This document shows, in pieces, positions 9,579 through 18,025 of a DNA stretch of 32,741 nt. The notes beneath the pieces were generated by a model. The model searched no databases. It worked only from the letters and a program-made list of their open reading frames with translations, and had not been told where the DNA came from. This DNA comes from Reticulitermes lucifugus (taxonomy: Eukaryota; Arthropoda; Insecta; Blattodea; Rhinotermitidae). Positions within the stretch are counted from its first letter, which is position 1. Every line of letters starts with the position of its first letter. The stretch lies in assembly GCA_026260175.1 (NCBI GenBank), contig JAKCWW010004002.1:11255-43995 (forward strand). Reading direction: 5' to 3'. A program made the translations under genes and the position numbers.

Positions 9579-10290
9579 CAGATAGTCATCCCCCGACTTA
9601 CGTCGTTCCGTACTCAAGTCGTTTGCCCCAAACCCAGTACATTAAGCCAAGAGCACAAATTCGTAGGTACGATGCTGAAGACATCTTCGAGTTGTTGAAA
9701 TCCCGTGATCAGGAACTCACGCTCGACGATCTTGTTGAAATTCGGAAACAAAGCACCCTTGTAGAAGCTGCAGGACCTGAGCCTGAGCCTGAGTCTGAGG
9801 AGCGGACCGTGAGAGTTTTGAAGTTGACTGAGGGGCTTGGACTCACTGAAGGTGGCATCAAGGTGTTTGAGGTCAGATTGAGACGAGCTGTGAGCAGCAA
9901 CAATTAGGCAAGAAATTATAAGGATGCTTGCTTGCTATGAAGAGATTCTAGAGGAGAAAAAGAGGTATTTTCATCGCCTGGCTTCGATATTTTATTCATT
10001 AAATCATCTTCAGGTACGCGTGCATCGCCACCTGCATTGTTTGACGCTGCAGATAATGACCAAGAGGACGCGCCTCCTCCTTAAATTGTTGTATATCAGC
10101 TTTTATAGTGTTCTTTTCCTAAGTTTCGATATATCCCATTTTTTTCTTGGTCAAAACAGGTTGTCTGGTACCACCCTTCCCATTTTAACATGGCGTTTAT
10201 GGGAAAATATGTCTCGAATTACGTCGTCTCGACTAACGTCCTCGGTCTCGGAACCAGCTGCGACGTAATTCCTTGGGATGACTTTATATC
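9579..10290 (+). mobile_element. Tigger/pogo-type DNA transposon, internally deleted
   Basis: The left end reads agtcatcccccgacttacgt. The right end, reverse-complemented, begins agtcatcccaaggaattacg. Both resemble Tigger-family terminal inverted repeats, and the right subterminal ggtctcggaaccag is also typical. Between them lies only the C-terminal part of a transposase. The helix-turn-helix/CENP-B DNA-binding part and the DDE catalytic core are absent, so this is a deletion derivative of about 0.7 kb that could only move in trans. The extreme ends are eroded and the TA target duplication is not certain. Confidence 0.7.
9640..10090 (+). pseudogene. Tigger-type transposase, C-terminal remnant
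   Basis: One frame (about 9,623-9,907) reads D-I-F-E-L-L-K-S, L-T-L-D-D-L-V-E-I, then an acidic P-E-P-E-P-E-S-E-E linker and V-L-K-L-T-E, which is the usual C-terminal wording of Tigger/jerky-type CENPB-DDE transposases. After TAG at about 9,905 a shifted frame continues with C-Y-E-E-I-L-E-E-K-K-R, another family signature. A third frame near 10,020-10,080 gives an acidic Ala/Pro-rich end. At least two frame changes and one stop break it. The catalytic domain is missing, so it has no enzymatic function. The family call is from recognised motifs, not from a search. Confidence 0.7.
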
Positions 10291-10670
10291 AGATCTGAAG
10301 CGTCTGTCATGATGGTAATCAGATATCGAAAACACAGAAAATGTAATAGTGTTATTAAATAGAAAGTAAATGCACAAATTCTATAGATGGGCTGAAATTG
10401 TAGATTGAACGAACATTATAAAATCTAAGTACGAATGAACAATATTAGAAAGTATTTGCTTGTACGGCATATTCCATAATGTACAAACAAAATTCCCAAT
10501 GGTGTTATTTACGATTTACTAAAAGAGTTTATCGGTGTTTAGCCTTAAGTAAAGTGGACCGTATTGTGGGCCTGTCGGAAAATACGAATTAAACGACAAC
10601 TTTTATTCATTGTCTCGTAAGTCGAATTAAAAATAGCCTGTCCCACGGTTTGTGTTCTAATACTACATTA
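10291..10670. other. no gene recognised
   Basis: AT-rich sequence with nothing recognised. Confidence 0.4.
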
Positions 10671-10694
10671 CAGACAGACAGACAGACAGACAGA
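10671..10694 (+). repeat. (CAGA)n microsatellite
   Basis: Six tandem CAGA units followed by gggacagatg. The gacagacagacatgacg end of repeat R1 (about 15,830-15,850) uses similar wording, so this could be an orphan R1 terminus. Confidence 0.85.
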
Positions 10695-10729
10695 GGGACA
10701 GATGTAACGTCCATACGTAATGTTCTGTT

Positions 10730-11041
10730 TTACGTTGTAAACGTAAAAGTCTCCCCGTAACGTTCCATGCAAGCACAGAGAGGGGCTAATACTATAGCTG
10801 CACTTATTTGTTACTTCAGCGCTAGAAGGGGTGGGTGCTCAACGCCACGCCCCTGTCATTTTACCCCCAGGAAAGGGCGCCGGTACCCAATGTAGAGAAG
10901 TTTGAGTGGGAAGCAACGTCGATCCACAAGGGTGTGGAAAACAGAAAACCTCTTCCCTCAAAGAAGTTCGAACCCGGAGCCGTCGTGCTCTCAATAATTC
11001 GCTATACCGACGACGCTAACCCGGTCACATTACGCTGTAAA
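10730..11041 (-). mobile_element. SINE-A, full-length copy with 12-bp target duplication
   Basis: Minus-strand order: A-box-like ttagcgtcgtcggtatagcg near 11,020, B-box-like gggttcgaactt near 10,970, then the SINE-A body including gggtaccggcgcc, ggcgtggcgttgagcaccca and an A/T-rich end. The flanks are ttacgttgtaaa (10730-10741) and ttacgctgtaaa (11030-11041), which is 11 of 12 bases identical, so this looks like a real retroposition event. It is more diverged than the 17-kb copy. The open frame 10835-11065 on the plus strand is antisense to the SINE and is not a gene. Confidence 0.75.
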
Positions 11042-12414
11042 ATAAACCTTGAAATGCAGGCATAAATTGTAGCATATTTAAAGGTCCTTCCACGTAATTT
11101 GTGTGAAGGAATTTCCTAAGTGTACTAAACCTAATACATCTTTTGACTCTTACCAAGTTTCGAACCATGGACCTCTCCGGTTGCAAGAATGACAGGTATT
11201 GAGATAAATCTCGCATTTCAAAGTTGTATCAAAATTTTAAGCTTCTCTTATGTCGATGACTGCCAAATTCACATCCTCCTAGTTCATTCATAACCTACTT
11301 ATTTCTAAAGTTAGGACCGGTTTAGTTCATTACTAAAAGAAAAAAGCTCTCGATAAGATATTTTTAAAGCAGGCTTCAAAAATCAAATGCGTTCTGTCTA
11401 AACATCACCTCTAATGGGGAGTAAGAAACGGTGATATAAAAAGTATGGAAGCAGGTTTCTCTTCTTGATGAACTTTTAAAACTAGTTTGCACAAATATCC
11501 CTGTCACCAATATTAGTCAATGTGAACGGCAGAGTCGTAGTGAAACATAAATGAACAATAAAAATATCTTTCTCGCAAACAAACAAATGTGCCCAGTTTG
11601 TAAGGAAACTCGCTTATCGTAACCGTAAATTTAAGAATGTCACACCAGGTCAATAGGAGGGTAGTAGAGAGCTGTTGAAACACCTTCTCCGGAAAGAGAA
11701 TCTGGACAACCCAGTTAATGGCATGACTACATTCAGACTGGAAGTCCGGAGTTTAATCCCAGATTAAGAATCTAACCAACTCTGTGGGGAAATTCCTAAT
11801 CTATTTTTGAGCAGCATTCACTTTTTTATCTTACCCATTTTGCAGTGTTTAAAAATTAAAATTAAAAGAAGCACTTCGTATCCCTCTTTAGGCAGAAGGG
11901 TGGGGGAAACAGCTACTCAGCTAGGCCGGAGAGGTAAAGCTAATCTCAACTTCTCTGCCCGCAGACAGAAAAAAACTTTTTCTCCGACTCGGTGTGTTTC
12001 ACTTGCATATTTTTAAAAACGTGACGGGTGCTAAATGTGATATACTCTCGTCATAACCCTGTAGAAACGAACGAAAATTCTTTCACTTGGACAGAACATT
12101 TCCCACTTATAAAGAAACCGGAAGGTTCATTACCGTATACGCAAGAGCCCACAACTAGTTTCTATCCGCAGCCGAATAACCCTAGTCAACACACACAACC
12201 CATTCTTTACGTTCTGTTTTAATATTATTTTTCTTCTATATCGAGGCTTCCCGAATGTTCTCCCCACTGAAATTTTGTAATAAACTTTCGGCTACCATAA
12301 AATGTGGAGAATTTCTTTCTAGCTGAGAAACTGCTTAGCTTCACAAGAAGAAATCTGCTCCATAGAGATGGGTATTTAAGGGGAAATTGTGTTAGTAAAT
12401 TTTTTGTTTTATGC
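11042..12414. other. no gene recognised; possible decayed tRNA-like segment at 11,735-11,770
   Basis: Mostly AT-rich. The segment ctggaagtccggagtttaat followed by ccc near 11,735-11,765 resembles the anticodon-to-T-arm part of a tRNA-derived SINE, but no A box precedes it. The block 11,880-11,965 is richer in GC but unrecognised. Short plus-strand frames at 11807-12016 and 12028-12222 have no motif. Confidence 0.25.
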
Positions 12415-12600
12415 TACTCGTACCGTGCATATTCTTACAATTATTACATCAACCAACTTATGCACTTACTAAAATACATTCAAAAACAAGTATAAAAGTC
12501 CTACATGTTTCGGCACCGGGATGCCGTCATCAGGGAGTTATTCAGAACAAAGTGTTACAAACTCAACACGCTAATGTAGAGTGGCGTGTTAATTTAGTTT
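12415..12600 (-). mobile_element. Penelope-like/retrozyme-like short element, hammerhead-like copy 2
   Basis: The core lies at 12,499-12,536. Minus-strand order: TCC, CTGATGAC, GGCA paired with TGCC across TCCCGG, GAAAC, AT, GTA, GGA. The outer stem is TCC with GGA and continues with two A-U pairs after one mismatch. The tail follows in the same orientation (taagttggttgatgtaata, then atatgcacggtacgag), matching copies 1, 3 and 4. All core bases of the consensus are intact. No target duplication was convincing. Confidence 0.6.
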
Positions 12601-13048
12601 AATTCTATTAAAATTAGTCTTAAGAGCATTACATTTTTCCTGTGGACTGTATTAAAAGTTACGATATTAACAAAGAAGTGAAAATACAGCCGGTAGATAG
12701 CAGAATAAATTAGCGTGGTCAGAACTGGACAAACCGTTGGAAAGGTGGGCTGATGCAGGAACTGCGCAACATATTCTGCTTTGTAAATCGACAGGATTCT
12801 CAGACAGTGGAAGATTGGACAAGACGGAGTGGGTGAAGTCGGAACAGGCTTGACTGCTTACAGCACAAAGAAAGAAGAAGAAAAAGAAAATAACAAGAAA
12901 AAAACAGAGCAAGAACAAGATAAAGTGTAACAACAAGAATAACTAGAAAAAAACTAGAACGTCTTAGTTTATCCCCTTGCATTCCATTTCAGTAAATAGC
13001 GTTAATGCCGTAAAATGCAACTACAAACAGAATAGTATCGAGTTCTGT
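12601..13048. other. no gene recognised
   Basis: Contains a purine-rich tract (12,865-12,915, mostly AAGAA and ACAAG words). Antisense frames through it are Phe/Leu-rich because of this tract. Nothing else recognised. Confidence 0.35.
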
Positions 13049-13104
13049 ATTACAATCTGCTAAACACGTTTCAACCTCCTAGGAGTCGTCAGTGGCAACA
13101 CTTA
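13049..13104 (-). repeat. hammerhead-like core variant
   Basis: Minus strand reads CTGACGA, the hairpin CTCC-TA-GGAG, gttGAAAC, GT, GTT. Stem II is perfectly paired and position 7 is C, which the hammerhead consensus allows. The site after GAAAC would be GUU instead of GUA. The outer stem is weak. The shared tail of the Penelope-like family is not visible, so family membership is open. Confidence 0.35.
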
Positions 13105-13524
13105 CTCCGTACAGAGACATATTGATTGTATCCTTATTTATTAATAAAATTACTTATAACGCTTCGGTCTTCGAGAAACAAGCCGTGAGGTCTGATTTCA
13201 TGTCTTGTGAACCCAAGAAACAAGGTTAAATAAGTCAGCGTCTAGCACATCTGCGTGGAACAGCTGTTTTCCATAGCAACATTTTGTAAACACGATTCAA
13301 AATTAGGCGACTTTCTCTTCCCAAGTACAATTTTGTTTTCTGCTGATCCCCGAAATACATTATGTCGGCCGTAAATATTCCCGCAAATTTATGTACATTC
13401 ATTGTATTGCCTACTTAAGAATTCTTGGCACTTGTTAAATGTGCCAACTTGGCCGCCGGAGCGCCATGACTCAGTGCCTGATGTGTCTTCTTTCCAGCTT
13501 CAGTTCTTCGTATTATCGGTTTTG
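13105..13524. other. no gene recognised
   Basis: Unique-looking sequence; no repeat or coding segment supported. Confidence 0.35.
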
Positions 13525-13794
13525 TATTCTGCAGTGCAGGGCACGCGCTGGTGCTACAAGCCAGAAGGTCGCGGGTTCGATTCCCGATTATGTCATTGGC
13601 ATTTTCGACGGCACTGTGGCCCTGGGGTCGACTCAGCCTGTAATAGAAATGAATACCTGGAGCGGCCGGTGCGTAGGGCTGACAGCCTTGCCACCTTCAT
13701 GTGCCGATTGTCTAGAAATTCTGGGAGCCTCACCCTCCTGGAGCCCTAAGGGCCTGTCCAGGCCTGTAATGGGATAGCTTTGCTATTCTGCAGT
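13525..13794 (+). mobile_element. SINE-B, copy 1 with 11-bp target duplication
   Basis: tRNA-derived SINE. The head ends with a perfect B box (ggttcgattcc at 13,574-13,584) preceded by tacaagccagaaggtcgcg. The body matches the copy at 19.1 kb over about 200 bases (gtcgactcagcctgtaa, gtgccgatt, ggagccctaagggcctgtcc). It is flanked by tattctgcagt at 13,525-13,535 and 13,784-13,794. The head is shorter than in copy 2 and its A box is altered, so this copy may be 5'-truncated. The long open frames across it in two plus-strand frames are read-through of SINE sequence. Confidence 0.85.
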
Positions 13795-13994
13795 TGAGGT
13801 CGTCAATCTTCTCATTTAAAAATGTTATAGTTTATTTATAACTTTAAATGATTTGTGAAGATTATTTAATTTCCCTTTTCACTGTTTTAAACAGCGCTGT
13901 CACCAGCTGAGACTACATAACGCCAAATGGCGGAATGATTAACTAGAAATGATGTCGAAGAAGGTTGTCGTGACGTGCTTTAATGTATCGATAT
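13795..13994. other. no gene recognised
   Basis: AT-rich spacer between the SINE and a hAT-like terminus. Confidence 0.4.
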
Positions 13995-14080
13995 GTGCTA
14001 GAACATCAAACTGTGGTACGCGTACCATTACTGGTGTGCCAACAATTGCTGGTACGCGGCCTTAATAAAAAATTGAAATC
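13995..14080 (+). mobile_element. hAT-type transposon terminus
   Basis: Reads catcaaactgtggtacgcg, then taccattactggtgtgcc and ctggtacgcgg. This wording, with the ggtacgcgtacc palindrome, is typical of hAT (Charlie/hobo-like) terminal and subterminal repeats. A matching right end is not clear; gtacgccagcgaacccctgc near 14,250 may be part of it. No transposase lies between, so this is a non-autonomous or solo terminus. Confidence 0.5.
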
Positions 14081-14322
14081 GAAAAAGGATAAAAATGTGA
14101 AAAAATAAATGAAACATAAGTCACACGTATTTGCTAATATGCAGCATTGCTGGCAACATCGTATAACTCAGCCCCGCTATCTGCCGTTTCAACTGCTTTA
14201 TTTAACAATAAATTGGTGACATATTGAATTTGTTAATTTTCATTAAACAGTACGCCAGCGAACCCCTGCGTTAGAGGACTTAGCAAACGCACGAATACCC
14301 GCAGTCACGATATATAGTTCCC

Positions 14323-14718
14323 ACCAGGTGCGCACCCAGAATTTTGCATGTGGGGGGGGGGAGCTCTCCCTGAGGCTATATATAATTTATGTTTGATTTT
14401 TAAAAGTTATGTTATAAAAATCATGTCGTAAGTGCAAAATAACACTGTCTGCAACTGCATTTATATACATACGAATATAACTACATGTTCCATAACTCAA
14501 TCACAGTGTCCTATCTTATTGTTTTTTTTATTAATTTATTTTTCAAAATTCTAATGTACTAGTCATCAGCCGAATTCAGTGGCTGATTCCAGCTGAAGGG
14601 TAAATCAAGTAAAAGTTTTTTATCATAATATCTAAAAAGTTGTGTTTTTTTTAAATTTCGGTTTTGGGGGTTTGGGGGGCTGCAGCCCGGCAACACCTCC
14701 CTTGGGTACGCCCCTGGT
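14323..14718. mobile_element. short element with imperfect terminal inverted repeats
   Basis: Left end accaggtgcgcaccca (14,323-14,338). The right end, reverse-complemented, is accaggggcgtaccca, so 14 of 16 positions match. G-runs sit just inside both ends: at about 14,352-14,361 on the left, and a ttttgggggtttggggggctgcagccc block at 14,661-14,687 on the right. The interior is AT-rich and non-coding. No convincing target duplication. This is similar to a group of non-autonomous insect repeats whose class I cannot name. Confidence 0.55.
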
Positions 14719-14732
14719 TTCGAGGGCTGTGA

Positions 14733-14795
14733 TCAGAACCCGGGACTTTCCTAACAGAAAGCAGGAGCGCTACTAACCTGACCGAGACACTGATT
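14733..14795 (-). repeat. tRNA-like SINE head
   Basis: The minus strand reads ctcggtcaggttagtagcgc, ctcctgctttctgttaggaa, then agtcccgggttctgatcac. The spacing of A-box-like and B-box-like parts (gggttctgatc) fits a tRNA-derived pol III promoter. Its body is missing because the 14.3-14.7 kb element lies directly on its downstream side. It could be the head of a fourth or fifth SINE family. Confidence 0.45.
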
Positions 14796-14869
14796 CGTGG
14801 GTCACATACTGTCACTCTCTTAAATGTACGTATTGTGTGACGTCGAATGATACGGACAGATGCTTGTGA

Positions 14870-15075
14870 TTTGCGAGTAAGTGCGGGCTGGGAAGGAAGC
14901 CGTTACAACCAACTTCAAGGTAATATCTGGACACTCACCTGGAGTTACTGAGAAAACCACGAAAACCGTCAGTCTTAATTATCGTCCCTTGTGGTTCGAA
15001 CCAGTTTCCTTCCGAAAGAGAGTCAGCCGTATTGTCGCTAACACGTGCTGTGCGTTAAGAAATGTTAATGTAAAT
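14870..15075 (-). mobile_element. SINE-D, widespread insect tRNA-derived type
   Basis: The minus strand has gtgttagcgacaatacggct, a perfect B box in ctggttcgaaccac, then ggttttctcagtaactccag and a body ending ggcttccttcccagcc. I recognise the last two blocks as characteristic of a SINE type shared widely among insects. The plus- and minus-strand open frames across 14,881-15,206 are read-through of this repeat. Confidence 0.65.
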
Positions 15076-15374
15076 TGTCCTAATATAAGTGCATAAAGTG
15101 TAGGAGAATGTATCACCACGACGACATTAGCTGGTCTGAGAATGAAAATTTTCGCGTTCCTTCCAAGTGAGCCGAAAGCTATTTTGGATGGGCGTCTGTT
15201 GTGCATCTGTCGGCATATTTATTGGCCGGCTTCGTCCTGACCTGCTCGCGACCCGAACAAGAGAGCTGGCCATGGAAGCTTTCTTCTCGATGACATTGAA
15301 CTACGGGATCGGTTCCCAGTCTGAGGGTCACAGCCCGCTGAAGACGCTGTGTTTCTTCGTAATCTGTTTAAACA
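15076..15374. other. no gene recognised
   Basis: GC-richer than average, with an open frame 15,167-15,400 that has no family motif and runs into repeat R1. No independent support for a gene. Confidence 0.3.
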
Positions 15375-15865
15375 AGAGAGACAAGGTACATGTTACGTAA
15401 CAATGAAAAGCGTTCGCGTAACCATTGTTGCCATGGAAGAGCAAAACTTATTACATGTTCTGAGTGTGTGTCTGTAGCCTTAGTTATCCAACATGCAATG
15501 GGCATGCGCTGTATTTTATTGTCATCTGTGGCCAGTCTGGCTCTACCATATTTTTCCACATTATCTCATAAACGGCACGATTTTCGGGAAAAGGTTATTG
15601 AACATAAAATGTGTGTTTTGATTTTCTCTACAATTTTATCTGAAACATTTCTAGTTCTTAGAAGAATTCAGCGAGATATTGTCATAAACGTATAGAGGTT
15701 TTAATATAAAGTACCCGTTATTATTGTCAGATTTTAATGAAACTTGAATTTTCTCGATGGAGTTTCGAAAAATACTGAATTATCAAAGTTCATGAACATC
15801 CGCCTAGTGGGAGCCGAGTTGCTGCATGCGGACGGACAGACAGACATGACGAAGCTAACAGTAAC
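15375..15865 (+). repeat. dispersed repeat R1, copy 2
   Basis: The longer copy of the repeat at 8.4 kb. It adds a right end with ccgcctagtgggagccgagt and a cggacggacagacagacatg terminus. Open frames exist on both strands (plus 15,390-15,695; minus 15,368-15,559) and are partly preserved in copy 1. No catalytic motif or terminal repeat is visible. Class unknown. Confidence 0.75.
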
Positions 15866-15904
15866 CTTCTGCAATTTTGTGAAGGCGCCAAACAAATGTT
15901 AGCT

Positions 15905-16130
15905 TATTTCACAAAGACAATACCTGGGGCTCTCTAGTGGCCAGTGATTGCATGGTAGTGTAATAGTGATTACAGAGGATGTGGAAGGAAACGCTTATTC
16001 CCTGACAGTGGCACCTGTCTGGACGAACTGAATAAAGTCACGACAGCTCTGGTGCAGAATAGTCCGTGTAACGGTAGAGATTGGAACCCTGTACCTCACG
16101 AATTCGGCCCCTTACCGCTAACATCATTTT
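15905..16130 (-). repeat. possible tRNA-derived SINE
   Basis: The minus strand has tgttagcggtaaggggccga and, about 30 bases on, gggttccaatctc, which fit degenerate A and B boxes with tRNA-like spacing. The downstream body to about 15,905 is unrecognised. No second copy in the window and no target duplication seen. Confidence 0.35.
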
Positions 16131-16390
16131 TGTTTAGCTGATGAAACTTTAGGCGGTATCAAGTTACACTTAACTATATACTTATAGATGCAGCAAAACG
16201 CTATTTTACGAATTTTATTCTAGGTTGGTGGTGTGACATTGCTCGTCTTGAGCCCAGTATTTTTAGTGCTATTCATATCAGTAAAATGCAATACAAACTA
16301 TCAAACATTACTTATTTCTGTTTGATAAAAACACGACTCATTTCCGACATGCTTATCCAGTAATTTGTATCATTACAGGAATCGAAGAAA

Positions 16391-16841
16391 TTAACATGCT
16401 TATCACAAGATTAAAACCAACATATCCACTGTATTTTCATACACAGAGTCAATTGCCCCTACATATGTTTCGGCTTCAAGAATCCATCATCAGGGGGTCC
16501 CAAGTTTACGCGTACTACACATCCACTATGTATGTGTATATGTATATGTATGTGTGTATATATATATATATACACACATATAGCATAAATACGCAACTAT
16601 TCCCAGGATTTTATATGCTTAAATACTGGCATTATGTGTGATATAAGAGACGTTATTAGATGAACTAATGGATGTGTAGTACGTGTAAACTTGGGACCCC
16701 CTGATGATGGATTCTTGAAGCCGAAACATATGTAGGGGCAATTGACTCTGTGTATGAAAATGCAGTGCATATGTTGGTTTTAATCTTATGATTTGTTATC
16801 ATGATGCACGGTGAATATAATGTGAGATTTAACATGCTTAT
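16391..16841 (+). mobile_element. Penelope-like/retrozyme-like element, inverted twin (copy 3) with 13-bp target duplication
   Basis: Flanked by the perfect direct repeat ttaacatgcttat (16,391-16,403 and 16,829-16,841). Inside are 119-base inverted arms, 16,407-16,525 and 16,669-16,787, differing at three positions. Each arm carries a full core: CCCC, CTGATGAT, the hairpin GGATTC-TT-GAAGCC with one A-G mismatch, GAAAC, ATAT, GTA, GGGG. Only the right arm is followed by the family tail (tgatgcacggtgaatataat). The spacer holds a TG/TA microsatellite. No coding capacity. Inverted duplication inside one target duplication fits twin-primed or template-switching reverse transcription, which is known for Penelope-like elements and LINEs. 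Confidence 0.7.
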
Positions 16842-16953
16842 ACACATTTGCATCGGCGCGAGACATTTGTTCAGTTCACAGCAATACGTTCTGAGACAAA
16901 TGTTTGCATTTGTTACAAGACTTTTTCCCGAATTTTGGTAATGTTGTCATAAA

Positions 16954-17271
16954 CTTACATCTTACTTGGTGGGCCGGGATAGCGTAGTCGGTATAGCGAC
17001 TACGCTACGGACTGGACGGTCCGGGGATCGAGTCCCGGGGGGGGGTGAGATTTTTCGCAGCCGTCCAGACCAGCCCTGGGGCCCACCCAGCCTCCTTTAC
17101 TACGGGTACCGGGTCTCTTTCCCGGGGGTAAAGCGGCCGGGCCGTGGAGTTGACCACCCACCCTCATCTAGTGCCAGGGTTAAAGAAAGAGTAGAGTTAT
17201 ACTTCTACTGCCCCTCCGGGCCTTCATGGCCTGATCTAGGGAGAACCTTACCTTACCTTACATCTTACTTG
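16954..17271 (+). mobile_element. SINE-A, best copy with 15-bp target duplication
   Basis: The A box tagcgtagtcgg (16,980-16,991) fits TRGCNNAGYNGG exactly and the B box ggatcgagtcc (17,025-17,035) fits GGNTCGANNCC. The body follows with ccgtccagaccagccctggg and tctctttcccgggggtaaag, then a (CCTTA)3 tail. Direct repeats cttacatcttacttg at 16,954-16,968 and 17,257-17,271 mark a 15-bp target duplication, though the first bases may be shared with the tail. The head carries an extra 11-bp perfect hairpin. The open frame 16,966-17,406 simply reads through the SINE and the next repeat. Confidence 0.9.
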
Positions 17272-17298
17272 ACGTTTGCACTCTTGTTTTTAGACCTA

Positions 17299-17400
17299 TT
17301 TCTTTACGGGCATACCACATTATACCACATTATACTACAGTATACTACAGTATACTGTAGTATAATGTGGTATACTGTAGTATACTACAGTATACTCAGC
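17299..17400. repeat. palindromic tandem repeat (TATACTACAG type)
   Basis: About ten-base units of tatactacag and its inverse alternate. A perfect 20-base inverted repeat lies at 17,325-17,344 and 17,351-17,370 with a six-base loop ctacag. It could form a stable cruciform or hairpin. It sits within 30 bases of the SINE-A tail. Confidence 0.85.
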
Positions 17401-18025
17401 TGCTGAACGTATTGACTTTTATCTTTCTCACTCACAATAATTCCCCTGCTCCATGATTGGAGCTCCTGTCCACATGATGTATTGGTTAGATCGCATCTGA
17501 ACAAGAGTTTTCTTCTGCCTACTTACCGCAGCCGACGGTCGATAATTTCCTGTATATCTTCCGCTTCTGACAGATGACGTTTTTGTGATTGGTGTAGGAG
17601 TTGCGGTCCATTGTTATTTAGGTTATCAGCCCAAAGCCATGTTGTCGTGTGAATACAAGAGGCCTAGTTTATGTTGTGAAAATTGTCAGAAGAGCATCCT
17701 GCGTTCGCAACAAAGAAGCAGTGTTTAAAAAAAGTTTTGTTGTTTCAGAAATAGAGTTGTCGAATAAGAAGGACATAAGATTTGGCGCTTGAATATCAGT
17801 ACTGCCAACAGTTTGATTTTACTTAAACCTGTAGTAAAAGAATTACAGCAGAATAACTAAAGTGTGTATATCCTATGTTTAATGAAGTAATCTTCTTTCT
17901 TTGGACTTTGTCCGTCATCTAACTTCCATTGTAGTACTACATTTCGGAGGCCGGAAATGCTTTCGTCTTCAGGTAAAGAAAATCACCTAAACTGCTTTAC
18001 TCCTTAGAAAGAGTTATTCTTGGTC
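17401..18025. other. mostly unrecognised; variant core at 17,940-17,975
   Basis: No gene recognised. On the minus strand 17,940-17,975 reads CTGAAGAC, a poorly paired 20-base segment, then CCGAAATGTAGTA, resembling the core motif of the fold-back superfamily but without a good stem II. Confidence 0.3.

Noticed and set aside
10671..10694. CAGA array as a CRISPR-like or regulatory repeat
   Set aside because: It is a plain tetranucleotide microsatellite with no spacers; no CRISPR array exists in this window.
13402..13777. Two overlapping plus-strand open frames of 112-115 codons
   Set aside because: Both run through SINE-B and its flank; the second copy at 19.1 kb carries the same wording.
16980..17035. 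A true tRNA gene
   Set aside because: The A and B boxes fit, but there is no acceptor stem closing the structure, the head runs into a SINE body and tail, and a target duplication flanks the whole. The same holds for the heads at 13.5, 14.75, 14.9 and 19.1 kb.
16966..17406. 146-codon plus-strand open frame
   Set aside because: It reads through the SINE-A copy and then the TATACTACAG tandem repeat; the V-S-F-P-G-V-K-R-P-G-R wording is SINE sequence and recurs in the minus-strand copy at 18.9 kb.
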